Source: Arcicella sp034519515 (GTDB taxonomy: Bacteria > Bacteroidota > Bacteroidia > Cytophagales > Spirosomataceae). Taken from it: 64,000 bases of DNA. A model generated the notes under the pieces. That model saw nothing but the letters and a program-made list of their open reading frames with translations. It searched no databases and was not told the origin of the DNA. The translations under genes and the position numbers were made by a program. The stretch covers positions 114,293 through 178,292 of the forward strand of contig JAXHOK010000050.1 of NCBI GenBank assembly GCA_034519515.1. Direction: 5' to 3'. Shown here piece by piece: positions 46,704 to 59,300 of this stretch. Each line of letters begins with the position of its first letter. Positions within the stretch are counted from its first letter, which is position 1.

Positions 46704-48880
46704 ATGAATAATGACTTCAAACTAAATGAAAAATACTTCATTTATCGCCTCTTAATTTACACCCAAGCTATTTGGAAGGTTTCTCGGCCACTCATTTTTG
46801 TGTTTTTCAATCTTGGATTAAGCTGCACTCATCTTATTTTATTCCGACCAATCGAGAGATATTTTGAGAGAAATTTATGACCGAAATCTATATCTGGAAC
46901 TCAAAAGAATTTAATTTTGGCTTGGTCGTTTATTATGCTTCGCTTACACTTTGGTCTGTTTCGATTTTTGTTTTAAGTATTTTGGCTCTCAAATTGGTCG
47001 GTACTTCATAGCATTGAAGAATTCAAGGAGTTGGACTTCAAACACTATCAAAGAGATTTTGTGATTTTGGCATCAAATATTATCCTGCTGTTTTAGCTGT
47101 TTTTCCTTTTATAATCTTTCTGTTTTTCCTTCTTGAATATAGGAAAAGACTTTTTTGCATTTCCGATTTATATAACAATTGGTTTGGCAATTACGCTTTT
47201 CTTAATTTATTTGAATGTAAAAACCACAACTATTGATAAATAAAGCATTGGATATTTATAAAAATATGAAAGAAGAAGATATGAAAAAAGACCTCGCAGG
47301 GGTTTTGATATTTTTAACAATAAATTCTCACGTTTTATTCTCAAAATCTTTCAGTTTTTTCTAAAATTCATTCCCTCAACAATAAGAGGTACAGTCAAGG
47401 CAATCTTTATTGGTAGCAATAAATCGACAAAAAAGTAAACAAAAACTTCGTTTTCAGTAATTTTGATTTTGGCTGTTTGGTTTTTTATCTTTTTGGTAGC
47501 CGTCTTTGTATTTAGAGAAAAATTTCTTTTTTCTGCCTTATCAATTATTTTTCTTGCCTCTGCATTTTGGTTGTTTGTGTCTATTTGGCTCAATGTCATT
47601 TCGCTGCGTTATTCGATTCCGATTGTTACTATATTTTTGTTTTATGTTTGGGTTGTTAGCTTCTGGAACAACAATCACCATATCCGTTTGGTTGATGATA
47701 CACAAACCTATGGCACTAACCGCACAACAGACACTCGGTGTATGTAAGAAAATGGGTTGATGATTTAAATCAAAAGAAAATCAGCAAAGATGCTGCAAAC
47801 CTATTGATATTTATATTGTTTCGGGCGAGGGTGGCGGAATGCGTGCTGCCTATTGGACAGGCAATTTGTTGGCAAATTGCTAGCTAAAAAAGACCCAAGT
47901 TTTTATAGAAATACCTTAGCAATTACCAACGTTTGGGCAGCAGCATAGGCGTTTGTTTTTATCAAGCATTGAAAAGTTTGGAAAAACAACACGGTAAAAA
48001 ATTGCCCTTGCCTCAACAATGCAAGCATTAAGCTCGAAAGATTATTTATCACCAGTGGTTGTGGGTTTTTTCTTGCCAGATATGTTCCAACGAATTTTTC
48101 CTTTCAAAATCGAAGAATATGACCGTGCAAGATATTTGGAAAGATGCTTTCATTAAGTATTTCGACGATGTTATTAAAGATTCATCAATTGTCAGTAAAG
48201 ATTCATTGGCTTACAAAGAGATACTTAAAACAAAGATTTCTTGAAAATTTGCCCAACAGATGACTTCAAAAGTCCTATATTTTTGTTCAACACAACCGGA
48301 AGTAGAAACTGGGCGTAAGGGCATAGTGTCGAATGTGAAACTATCTGATGAATATTTCAATGATGTGGTTGATGTACTTTCAAAAGCCAATTCAGATTTA
48401 CACATTTGTTACTGCGGCTACCATTACGGCGAGGTTTCCGATTGTTACGCCTCCAGGATTGCTCAATGACTCGAAAGCATTATGCCAAAGTACACATTTT
48501 GTTGATGGCGGTTATTTTGAAAATACAGGTTTGCATGTACTACTTTTCAATTATTGAGGCTACTGAGTCATCTTCCGACCAAATCGAAAGACCGAATAAG
48601 AGTTAATATTATTTTCATGAAAAATGGCACAACAAACCTAAGCATCAATACTACCAAAAATTTCTATGAGTTTTCGCCTTTAAAGGCGTTTATTAATGCT
48701 TAGGACAGAAAAAAGTATTCCGATTTTTCATGATTTTAGAAAAATTGCTAACCAACTATACAATGGCAGTGATGATGGCGTAATTGTAAGCTATGATTCC
48801 ACTTTATCGTAGCCCCAAATTAGAAATTCCTTTGGGTTGGAGTTTATCTAAAATTGCAAGAGAAGAAATGAGATAGTCAA
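46704..48880 (+). CDS. Patatin-like phospholipase with membrane N terminus, frameshifted
   Basis: The start at 46704 gives MNNDFKLNEKYFIYRLLIYT, followed by several hydrophobic segments to about 47.7 kb (VWFFIFLVAVFVFREKFLF, SVSFWNNN). The patatin part then shows YIVSGEGGGMRAAYWTGNLL (oxyanion Gly-rich loop), LAITNV...SSIG around the expected serine elbow (damaged here), and FVDGGYFENTGLHVLL with the catalytic Asp-Gly-Gly. Patatins hydrolyse phospholipid acyl esters by a Ser-Asp dyad. About 700 residues across six or more frames; both ends are approximate. It is divergent from the U32 gene. Confidence 0.78.
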
Positions 48881-48930
48881 ATAAAAGCAAAAAATTTGCG
48901 TAATTTGGAATCAAAATCTAAACCAATTCC

Positions 48931-49780
48931 ATGAAAAAAACGCTCATTCTCTGCATCATTCTTGTCAGCTTTTTGTCTTTCAAAAAACAGGAAATCACCT
49001 AGTGTAGCCATTGGCGACTTCAATTACTTATCTCAACTTGCAACCACCCCAACGAAACTGGCAACAGAGTAACAAAAGGCTACATGACGCTGGTAACTGA
49101 AAAATTGCCCTATATAAAATTCGTAAAATCAAGGGCATAATGGCTGGACTTCGGGCGGAATTGCTAAAGAGTATTGATAAATTGGGGCTGACCTCGGCAG
49201 ATGTGTGATTCAATATTTCTTGGCACAAACGATTGGTGGCAAGGTCGCCCTATTGGCAAAATAAGAAGATTACCAAAATAATGCAAGGAAATGAGTCTGT
49301 TTATGGCTCGTTCCGAATCATTATTGATAAACTCAAGAAGCCTAAATCCAAATGCCAAAATCGTTCTGATTACGCCCTTGCAGCGTGGAGATTTTGTGTA
49401 TGTCAATAGGCATATGAAAAACTTTTCAATGCTTTTGGCTCATATAAAGCAAAAAAAAGAGCAAAATTTAGCTCAATTTGCAGAAGCCATCAACGAAATT
49501 GGTAAAATTGAGCATTTTGCAGTCGTAGATTTGTATAATAAAAGCGGCATTGATTTGAAAAATATGACAAAGTTTAAACGCCTAAAAAGACCCAAAAACG
49601 AGCCCGAATACAAAAACTATACTTTCCCTGATTATATTGATATTTCGTTCAACCCCGAAACCGACGAATACCCCTATCCTATCGAATCCATTGATATGAC
49701 TTACTGACGGTTTGCACCCCTCCGACAAAGGAAATAAGGTTATTGCTAAAATGTTGGTAAAGGTTTTGAAGAAAATGTAG
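48931..49780 (+). CDS. SGNH/GDSL hydrolase, frameshifted
   Basis: The start is MKKTLILCIILVSFLSFKKQ (signal peptide). Readable parts are GYMTLVTEKLPYIKFV, then near 49.21 kb FLGTNDWWQGRPIGK (block III GTND), LNPNAKIVLITPLQRGDFVY, HFAVVDLYNKSGIDLKNMTK, and the C-terminal block V, which reads YDGLHPSDKGNKVIAKMLVK after a shift near 49.71 kb. The DxxH of block V gives the catalytic Asp/His. The block I GDS is lost in the damaged 48.99-49.02 kb stretch. About 280 residues; probably a secreted esterase or acetylhydrolase. Confidence 0.8.
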
Positions 49781-49917
49781 AATAATAGGAAGTCTAAGTA
49801 GTTGAATTGAAATAATCGACCGCAGCGGTTGATATTCAGCGTTTTAAATAATTAAACATTCAACATTTATCATTCAACATTACTTATATTACATTTGCAG
49901 AAAAAATCTGTTAAAAT

Positions 49918-51268
49918 ATGTCTATTGCCGAACTCTATCAAAAATTTCAATCTTGTTCAGGAATCTCTTACCGATACTCGCCAAAATCGGTGAAAATGTC
50001 ATGTTTTTTCGCCTTGAAGGGGGATAAGTTTAATGCCAATTCGTTTGCCCAAGAAGCCCTCTCCAAAGGTGCAAAATATGTAGTCATTGACGAAGTCATC
50101 GACGAAGCAGCTAATGCCACCGACCCTCGTTGCATTTTGGTTGAAGATTGTGCTTTTTACACTACAAAAATTAGCCAATTTTCATCGCCAGCACTTCAAT
50201 ATCCCTGTTGTGGGAATGACGAGCTCTAACGGAAAAACCACTTCAAAAAGAACTTGTAGCAGCGGTTTTGTCAAAGAAATTCAAAACTTATTATACAAAA
50301 GGCAACCTCAATAATCATATTGGTGTGCCGCTTACTTTGCTCGGCATTGACGAAAACTATGAAATTGCTGTCATCGAAATGGGAGCAAATCATCAAGGCG
50401 AGATTCGAGATTTATGTGCAATCTGTGAGCCTACGCATTGGCTTTTATTACCAATATTGGCAAGGCACATTTAGAAGGTTTTGGTGGCATTGAAGGCGTA
50501 AAAAAAGGCAAAGGGGAACTTCTTTGATTTCTTAGAAAAAATCGAGGCGGAACTGTCTTTGTAAATAATAAAAGTGAAGCTATTTTGAAGATGGCTGAAA
50601 CAAGAAAATTTAAGGAAAGAGTTGAGTATTTAGCAGCCCCATCGGGGGAGGACTTGAACTTCTTCAAGATTCTCCTACGGTCGTTTTTTCGGTTAATCGT
50701 CAGCCTTACGAAACCCATCTTGACGCGAGCTCTTATAATTTTGAGAATATTGCTGCTGCTTTGGCTATTGGCGAGTATTTTGGCGTGCCATCTGCCTTGG
50801 CAAATTTGGCGGTTTCGGAGTATAACCCCGACAATAATCGCTCTCAGATTATCGAAAAAAGGCACAAATAGCATCTTACTTGATGCCTATAATGCGAATC
50901 CATCTTCGATGTCGGCTTCGATTCAGGAATTTTATAAACCTAAAGGCTTCGACAAACAAAAAGTGGTGATTTTGGGCGATATGCTCCGAACTTGGCGATG
51001 AAGCTCCTGCCGGACACCGTGCCATCGGCGAGCTTAGTGATTGCAAAAGGTGATTTTCGTTAGTGATACTTTTGGAGAATTAATGTCGTCGGCATTGGGG
51101 GCTTTACCAAATGCTTTTTATTTTACAGATAAATTTTCATTGCATAATTGGTTGATAGACAAGGCTTTACAAAATTCTTTTGTGTTGATAAAAGGTTCAA
51201 GAGGCGTAAGTTTAGAAACTACTTTGCGGTTTTGCTTGGAATTTATTTTACGCTATTTTGCAAAATAA
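49918..51268 (+). CDS. murF: UDP-N-acetylmuramoyl-tripeptide--D-alanyl-D-alanine ligase, frameshifted
   Basis: Peptidoglycan precursor enzyme that adds D-Ala-D-Ala to UDP-MurNAc-tripeptide. Segments in order are FFALKGDKFNANSFAQEALS (substrate-binding N domain), VVGMTSSNGKTTSKR (P-loop), YTKGNLNNHIGVPLTLLGID, IAVIEMGANHQGEIRDLC and TNIGKAHLEGFGGIEGVKKG; then LLDAYNANPSSMSASIQEF and QKVVILGDML from the C domain, and SFVLIKGSRGVSLE at the end. Order and motifs match MurF rather than MurE/MurD. Four or five frame breaks. Confidence 0.9.
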
Positions 51269-51441
51269 AATCTTTAAACATTCTCAGACAAACACCAAAC
51301 GTTTTGATTTACATATAATAATATTTTTAGTTTCGTAGGGCAAAGAGCCGAGCCTATCGTTTTTTTGCCTATTTTTACTTGTGAAAACCCATATTACTAC
51401 TTAAAATCATTTCATCTATATAAAATAACCTTTATAATCTA

Positions 51442-52948
51442 ATGAGAAAACAGACTTTTGCCCTCATAATTATCTTTTTCATCTCAATCATTTCGGCTTT
51501 CACAATAAAAAAAGAACGCCTTGAAGATGTTTTTCACGTAAAAATAAACCAAGAAGTGCTTTATCGTGGACGAGCCTATGAAACTTTGGGCGAAGCTACC
51601 TCCACTAATTGGGCATCGCCTTACGGGTAGTACCAATGGCAAAAAAGCAGAAGAATATGCCTTCAAACTATTGAAAGAACATGGTTTTGCTGATGTAAAG
51701 TACCTGCCTTTTGAAGTAGAATCTTGGGCGAGAGATACAGTAAAGTTTTTGGCAATTGTGCCTCGTGGAAATGATAATTTCCGTGAGGTTGAGGTTGTTG
51801 CTTTGGCACATTCGCCTGTTTCTTCACATCTCAAATCACCGATCGTAGATTGTGGCGATGGCATAGAAGCCGACTTTGAAAAAGTAAAAGAACAAGTAAA
51901 AGGCAAGGTCGCTTTGTTTAATATCAATCTTCAATCGCCTGAAAATAAAAAAAGCCAAGAAAAATCTTCATCGCTCCGAAAAAACCGCTCTGGCTATCAA
52001 ATACGGAGCATCGGGCGTAATTATTGCCAATGCTGTGGAAGGTGGCGTGTTACTCACAGGAACTGCTTCGGTAACTGGCAAGTTGATTCCGATTCCTGCC
52101 GTTTGTATTTCGGTCGAAAGTGGAAAGGCAATTCGTAAATGGATAAAGTGAAGAGCCAGATTTATGCCTTCCAATTATTGATGTGCTAAATTTTAGTCTG
52201 CGCCCAATCAGAGCAAGAAATGTGATTGCAACGCTTATAGGAAATTCAAAAAAATATAAGAAAGAAAAAATCGTCATCGGTGGGCATTTAGACTCTTGGG
52301 ATTTGGCAACTGGAGCAATGGATAATGGCATTGGCTCATTTACAGTCATGGACGTAGCAAGGGTTTTTCAGTCGCTTAAACTTCGACCAAAACGTACAAT
52401 AGGGTTTGTGCTTTTTATGGGTGAAGAGCAAGGCTTGCTTGGCTCGAAAGCGATGGTGAAAAAATACAAAGACGAAGGCAAACTCGAGCAAAGTACAACT
52501 CATGGTAAACCTCGACATGGTAAACAATACTTAAAGGTTTCAATGCCATGGGGCGACCAGAACTACACCAATTTTTTGATGAAATTGGCAAAAAAATCAA
52601 AGGAATTAGACTCAGCTTACTACAAATACAAATTCAAATGGTGCCCAGAGCTTACACTCTGACCATCAGCCTTTTATGATTCAGGGTGTGCCTGTTTGCT
52701 CGCCTTCAGGAAGTTTTCCTGTGAAAGCCTATAATTGCTATCATGCCAACTGCGACCGCTTCGATTTGATTGATAAAAAGCAGATTACAAATAATGTTCG
52801 CTTCACGACAATGATGCTTTATGCTTTGGCAGAAGCCGAGCAATTACCAGTAAAGAAAATGAACGACCAAGAAACCAAAGAGTTTTTGATAAAACAAAAC
52901 CTCAAAAATGAATTGATTATTGGCAAAGATTGGCGTTGGGAAAAGTGA
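51442..52948 (+). CDS. M28-family zinc aminopeptidase, frameshifted
   Basis: Signal peptide MRKQTFALIIIFFISIISAF. The N-terminal PA-like part reads GHRLTGSTNGKKAEEYAFKL and VVALAHSPVSSHLKSPIVDC. The peptidase core reads EKIVIGGHLDSWDLATGAMD with the zinc His/Asp, LFMGEEQGLLGSKAMVKKYK with the general-base Glu pair, and after shifts near 52.5-52.66 kb an SDHQPF motif with the second His, then IQGVPVCSPSGSFPVKAYNC and TMMLYALAEAEQLPVKK. About 490 residues, secreted. Likely a periplasmic dipeptidase or aminopeptidase. Confidence 0.88.
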
Positions 52949-53077
52949 GGAAAATTACGATTTACGAAGTACGATTTACGAAAACCGTAACTGAGCGTAT
53001 CGGACTGCCGATGCTGCCGAGTTACAAATCAATTAAGTATTTGATTATCATATAGCGTTTAAAATTCTCAAAAACAG

Positions 53078-53837
53078 ATGTTAGTAAAAACAAAAACATT
53101 AAAAGAAACAATCATTCAAAAGCTCAAAAATATAAGCTGAATATAGGTTTTCAAAGCCAGTGTGGTCGAAGTATTTTGCTTGCTTTAATTGAAGATTTGG
53201 AGGAAAGCGAAATAACTGTTGAATTTAACACCAATGAAATCATTGCATACATGAGTCAAGCAACCAAAAAACACGAATTATTGGTAGGAAATCTTGTAGG
53301 AAACCTATATATCCAATTACCTAAAAAAGGCTACGAAGCATACAAGTTTTACGGAAGCAACCGCCCCCGTTTATGCCCTCGAATGTCAGAAAGGTTTCAA
53401 TGCTGATGTTTTGGATTTGTAAAGGTGAAACTGAGCTTTATCAAGAGAAAAACAAGTTGCTGCAACGCTTAATCAAGAATTGTCATTGAAATTTTATCAA
53501 AATCAAACGAAGGAATTGGTTTCGTAGAAAAAACAAATTGTTATAAAAAAATAGAGTCGTTGCAACAAATTTTGTTGGTCAATCAGTACAAATCTTCTAT
53601 TTCTTCCTACATAGAAATCTCCGAAAACGAATACATTCAAAACCATGAGTACGAAGGCTTTGATGAAAATATCAAAATAAAGAGATTTTTACGCTTTTGG
53701 CAAGTGATATTTATAGAAACGTTTTTTAGTTTAAGTACTGGGACAAAATTAATCTCGCAAAGCTGCAAAATCGCAAAGAAATTAAAGCCTTGATAATCAA
53801 TAGCAACGGAGAACCTTCACTTAGCGACTTTGCGTGA
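53078..53837 (+). CDS. Uma2-family putative endonuclease, frameshifted
   Basis: Starts MLVKTKTLKETIIQKLKN. Core segments are ITVEFNTNEIIAYMSQATKK, HELLVGNLVGNLYIQLPKKG, then a stitched CNADVLVCKGETELYQEKNK with a PD-(D/E)xK-like acidic strand, RIVIEILSKSNEGIGFVEK, and LQQILLVNQYKSSISSYIEI. That is the order of Uma2/DUF820 nucleases, which occur in large paralogous sets in filamentous and Cytophagales genomes. About 250 residues. A damaged inverted copy lies at about 58.3-58.9 kb. Confidence 0.78.
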
Positions 53838-53990
53838 AATTAAAGACAATTTTGCCTTATTCTATATAGTAAAAAAAACGATACTTTCAGCTTCAACACA
53901 AGCCATTTTTGAAAAATTTGCTTAAATAATTGATAATCAACTATTTAGGAATCATTCATGCCACTTCGCTCAATTCATAATTGTTCCTAA

Positions 53991-55003
53991 ATGACAACCG
54001 CAACAGAAAATTACAACTTTCAAAAAAAGCTTACGGCAATAAACAACATTTTGCTGTTTTGATAAAAATCGTTGCGTGGTATCTGACCAATTCGGTGGCT
54101 ATTTTGACCGATGCCTTAGAATATACCATCAATGTCATTAGTGGAGTGGTTCAGACACACCTGAAAAACACATCACCTAGGCACAGCCACGTGACAAGAG
54201 GCATCACCCCTACGGGCATGGCAAAGTAGAGTTTCTGTCTGCCGCCGTTGAAGGAACACTGATGATAGTTTCGAGTTTTTAATAATCTACGAAGCCATCG
54301 ACAATCTTCGGAATCCGCACCAAATTTCAAAGATTGATTTTGGTATTTATTTGAGTGGCAGCTACGGCTATAATAAATTATTTTGTTGGTTTTTATGCAG
54401 TCAAAAAAAGGCAAAAGAATAATTCTCTCGCACTCATTGCGACGGGTAAGCACATGCAGTCAGACACTTATGCAACAGTGGGCATAATTATAGGTTTGAT
54501 TTTGATTTTTGCTAAAATTTTCTTGGATTGATAGCGTTGTTGCCTTTGTGTTTGCTTTGATAATTATTGTTTCGGGCTATAAAATTTTACGAAGTTCAAT
54601 CGCAAAGGAATCATGGACGAAGCCGATAATGATTTATTAGAAAAAGTAATTGAATTATTCCAAAAATCTGAAAATTGGGTAGATTTGCATAATCTACGCA
54701 TCATAAATACGGCGGAACGCTCCATCTCGACACACTTGACCGTGCCTTGGTACTTAAATATCCACGAAGCTCACCGAGAAATTGATGAATTAAGTAAATT
54801 AGTAAAAGATAATTTTGGCGAAAGCATTGGATTATTTGTTCATACAGATGGCTGCCTTGATTTCTCTTGTGCGATATGCTTAGTAAAAAAGATTGCACGG
54901 CACGCAAGCACGAATTTGTAAAAGTAGATTGGGTAGTACAAAATGTTTCAGTATCGAAAACACAGAATCATTAAAAATCTACGAAAAAAATGGGACATAT
55001 TAG
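53991..55003 (+). CDS. Cation diffusion facilitator transporter, frameshifted
   Basis: Segments are NFQKKLTAINNILLFLIKIV (stitched), TNSVAILTDALEYTINVISG with the transport-site Asp, SPRHSHVTRGITPTGMAK-like damaged His-rich loop (KRHPYGHGK in relatives), then FIDSVVAFVFALIIIVSGYK and IMDEADNDLLEKVIELFQK. The C-terminal cytosolic domain includes WVDLHNLRIINTAERSISTH and LFVHTDGCLDFSCAIC. Zinc and other divalent cations are exported by this family. About 330 residues. Ends near the fold of the inverted repeat; the convergent sterol desaturase-type gene follows. Confidence 0.82.
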
Positions 55004-55902
55004 ACATTCACGTATCTACATTTTTTGGCGTAAAATTTTCGCTCTTTTATCTTCCCCGTCATGCGACCAATATGGTGCGTTGAAAATATGGTACTTGTCT
55101 TTTAGCTTTTTTGCACGTTTTACATCTCGCCAAATGGCAGCGTATTCATGTGTAGCTACTTTACTTAATACATTAAAAGTATCGATATTTACAGTTAAAG
55201 CCATACACAGGTTTATTATCAAAAGTTTCGGGCGAAAAATTCTGTCTTATCCCAAATAATCAGCACTCCTGCATGATTACAGTCTAAATAGGCAATATTG
55301 CTGGCATGATGCACCCGATGATGTGAAGGAGTATTAAATGGCTTCCAAACCAATTGGGCAATTTTTTGATGAGTTCGGTATGAGTAAAAAATTGCAAAGT
55401 CAGATTTAGCAATCATCGCAAAATCATAAGTGGGTCGAAGCCCAATAAGGCAATCCAAAGCCAAAAGAAATATTTATGGTAGCGTTCGCCAATTCCTTGA
55501 CGAAGTGCCGTACCAAAATTCATGTACTCAGAAGAATGATGATTGACATGCCCCGCCCAAAACAAACGCACTTCGTGGTTGAGCCGATGAAACCAATAAT
55601 AGCTAAAATCATCTAAGAAAAACAGCAAAATCAAGCCCACCATTGGCGTTGAATTACATCTTTTCAAGGGACTGATTTCGTGCAAATACAAAAAGCTATA
55701 AATGCTAAAATCTTTGGCAACAGCTCTAAAACGCTGGTAATCAAGCCCATAGCTATCGAAACCCAAATCTTTTCTGTTATAAAGATTGGGTTGCTCCTCG
55801 TGCTACCCAGTATTCAACTAATGCAGTTAGTAGAAAAACTGGAATGGCATAGGTCAGCAATTTATCATTTTGGAGTTGGGCAAGTGCTTCTGAAAAATTC
55901 AT
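55003..55902 (-). CDS. Sterol desaturase / fatty acid hydroxylase family protein, frameshifted
   Basis: Start at 55902 (MNFSEALAQLQNDKLL). Readable parts are TYAIPVFLLTALVEYW, FLYLHEISPLKRCNSTPMVG, DDFSYYWFHRLNHEVRLFWA then GHVNHHSSEYMNFGTALRQG, and finally SHHRVHHASNIAYLDCNHAG. The His-rich boxes (HRLNH, HVNHH, HHRVHH) bind the di-iron centre. Four hydrophobic segments. Acts on sterols, fatty acids or carotenoids in the inner membrane; substrate unknown. The C-terminal ~70 residues (55.0-55.25 kb) are poorly readable. Confidence 0.85.
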
Positions 55903-55910
55903 TTTTTCTT

Positions 55911-56300
55911 CTATTTAATTATTATACCCTTTGTTCCTTGCAAAATCTTAAATTCTATCTTGTCTTTTTTTGTTTTTTCAATCAAAAAATCAAGACTTTT
56001 AGGTGTTTTATCTGCATAACGAGGCAACATTTCAAGGTTTTCGATAGATTTAAAAAGAAATCGTCCCAATGAATTGAGTATCAAAATCTTTAGCGTTTTA
56101 ACACCAACTGTCTGCTCATAATATTGATTTTGCCATGCCGCTTCTTTCTTTCCAAAAGTCCCGATTCGAAACATCTGCCATCGAAGCTGTAAATTATCCA
56201 AGCCCCATCAACAAATTGGCACTTGGTTTTACAAAAATACTTTTCCATGATGTGTAATCAAAAAATCAAACGAACCACCTTCTGTATATGCCTTTGCTTT
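55911..56300 (-). CDS. Hypothetical protein, partial, at the fold
   Basis: Minus strand from about 56300 inward reads FLITHHGKVFL, then ANLLMGLDNLQLRWQMF-like sequence (stitched) and RIGTFGKKEAAWQNQYYEQT, followed by KILILNSLGRFLFKSIENLE and FLIEKTKKDKIEFKILQGTK. The protein is incomplete, because the inverted repeat turns back near 56.31 kb, where the 5' end should continue. No family recognised. It is upstream of the sterol desaturase-type gene, 9 bp apart, so likely co-transcribed. Confidence 0.5.
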
Positions 56301-56309
56301 GGCTGGTTG

Positions 56310-59300
56310 GCTCAACGGATACTCGATCACTCCATCATCATCAAGGGCATTGGGTTGCGAATGTTTTGCTGGAATAATTTTATTGTAAAATCAAGTGCCA
56401 ATTTGTTGATGGGGCGCGATAGCACAAGCCGATGTTGTGTGCTCGGAACTTTTGAAGCAGCATGGTAAAAATCAATATTATGACAGACGATTGACAAGCC
56501 AAAACCAAAGTTTGATACCAATTCATTGGGACATTTCTTTAAAATCTATCGAAAACACTTGTACCTAAAGTCTTGATTTTTGATTGAAAAAACATTAAGA
56601 TAGAAATTTAAGATTTTGCAAGGAATTAAAGGGCTATAATGTAAATAGAAGAAAAAATGAATTTTTCAGAAAAAATTATACAAAATGATAAATTGCGGCC
56701 TATGCCATTCCATTTTTTTCTACTAACTGCGTTAGTTGAATACAGACGCGCATTGGAGAAACAACCCAATCTTATATGAAAGTTTTGAGGTTTTTTCACA
56801 TGAACTACCGGATTTTAAACTGTTATACGCGTTGCTGCTTTTTATTATTTTGAAATCAATTCAACGCCAATGAGCTGAATTTTGAATTTTTGTACTTCTT
56901 AGATGATTTTAGCAATTGGTTTCGTCGGCTCAACCACGAAGTGCGTTGTTTGAGGCAGGTATGCAATTTTTTATTTTTTCGTCGAAATTTTCACTGCGTC
57001 CTAACAGCTTGGATATTATATTTTATGATGATGTATGTCTTTACAATTTTCAAACTCATCAAAAAATTACCCATTGATTTAATTCCTTCTCCTTCCTCAT
57101 CGAGTTATCTGTATATTGCCTATTTAGATGGAAGTGCTGATTATTTGGGATAAGTTATTTAACTTTTTTAGCTACGATAACTAGAGCCTATTATTGTGGC
57201 TTAATATCGGCCTGCTTTTATGTTGGCAAGCTCCCCAACTTGGGCTTAAACGATGCTGAAAACTATGAGTTAAATATTTTCAACACTTGTCAGGTATGAC
57301 TCATATTTGAAGAACGAAAGTAGCCAAATATTTAGTACGTGAATGATATAATCTATTTTCAAATAGTTTTATTTTTACGATTCGAAGCATTTTTGATTGT
57401 CTACTTTTTTTACAAATTCGTAGCTTTGCATGCCGTGCAATCTTTTTTGCCATATCGCAAGAGAAATCAGACGGCCATGGGCAAATAATTCAATGCTTTC
57501 GCCAAGTATCCCTCTTTTTACTATTTACTTTTAATTCTTCAATTTCTCGACGGCGAACCTCCTGCAAGACGCGGTCGAAATTAACGATCGAGAAAATATT
57601 TTCGTATTTTTATGATGCGTCTACGAATTTTCTCCTAGCCCGATTTTGGAACTGAATTCAATTTTTTTTCTAGTAAATCGTATCAGATTGCGATTGGGCT
57701 TCAAACAAAATTTTATAGCCCGAAACAGCAATTGTCAGAAACGAACACAAGGCAACTTTGTCAATCAAGAAAATTTTAGCAGAAAATCAAAATCAAAACT
57801 ACCAATTATTTTTATTACGAAAAATTCTCTCTGTCTGACTGTATTTTTGCGTAGTGAGAGAATATTCTTTTGCCTTTTTTGACTGCATAAAAATTAACAA
57901 AAATAATTTGTGCAGCGTAGCCCGCCGCAAATAAATACCAAAATCAGCCGGTGCAGATTCAATTGCGTCGTTGACTCGTCGTCCGACAAAAACTCGAGCT
58001 TATCGTCGTGTTCCTTCGAGCGGCGGCGAGACAACTCTACTTTGCCATGCTGTAAGTGATTTTGATGCGATGACTGTGCCGAAAAAGATACTATGCATGG
58101 CCTCGCAAGCGGCCGATGATGTATGATGAACGTCGGTCAAAGCTGTACGAGCATGCCGCAGCATTTATCAACAGGTGAATTGACAATCAAAGCTTTTGAA
58201 AGTTGTAATTCTGTTAGAACAATAGGAGTGAGTATAATTGAGCGAAGTGGCATAATTATCAATTATTTAAACAGATTTCTTTCAAGTGGCTTTGTGTTGA
58301 AGCGAAAATATCGTTTTTTACTATAAGTAAGGCAAAATTGATGGCAATTTCACCTGGAATTGTATTGATTATCGGAGCTTTAATTCTTTGCGTTACAGCT
58401 TGCGAGATTAGTACCAAACTAAAACGTTTCTATAAATATCCTTTGCCAAAAGCTCAGAATCTTCGTTTTATTTTCATCTCAAAACCTTCGACACTCATGG
58501 TTTAGCCGATTATTAAGATTTTCGAGTAGCTGTAGGAAAATAGGACTGTACTGATTGACCAACAAAATTTGTTGCAACATTTCCCATAACAATTTTTCTA
58601 CGAAACCAGAACGCTCGTTTGATTTTGATAAAATTTCAATTGCAATTAAGCTTTCTTCTCTTGTGTCACCTTTTACAACAAACATCAGCATTAACCTTTA
58701 AAACACAAGGCGGTTCTTTCCGTAAACTCTGGCCTTTTTTAGTAATTGGATATATAGGTTTCCTACGGAACCACCTAGGTGTTTTCTGTGTTAAATTCAA
58801 CGATTAAAACCATAACGATTAAAAGCAAATTTTCGACCACTTACCGAAACTCCTCTTCAACGTTTTTGGCTTTTAGTGATTATTTCTTTTAATACATCTG
58901 TTTTTGTCGTTATATGATGTCAAAATGCCCACTTCGATTTGCCCATTTCGGCGGCATCGGCGGTCAATCCGATTTCGTAAATCATTGCTTACAGGTAAAT
59001 CGTAATTTTCACTTTTAATGCTGCCAATATCAATTAGGTTTTTAGAAGCTCTTTGTTTCTTCGTCGTTCGTTTTTCTTTGCGCTCCGTCTACCGGTGCAT
59101 AAAGCGTCGTTGTCGTGAGCAGATCACCTTTTTTACATCAATCAAATCGAAACGATGCAGTAGCGATATAGGCTCACGGAAAACTCACTGAAACGTAGGC
59201 AGACACCTGATTATTCGGGGTATTTGAATTTTTAGTATTTGTATAAGTTGAGTCGATTCCTTTGATTTTTTGCCAATTTCTGAAAATTTGCGTAGTTGAT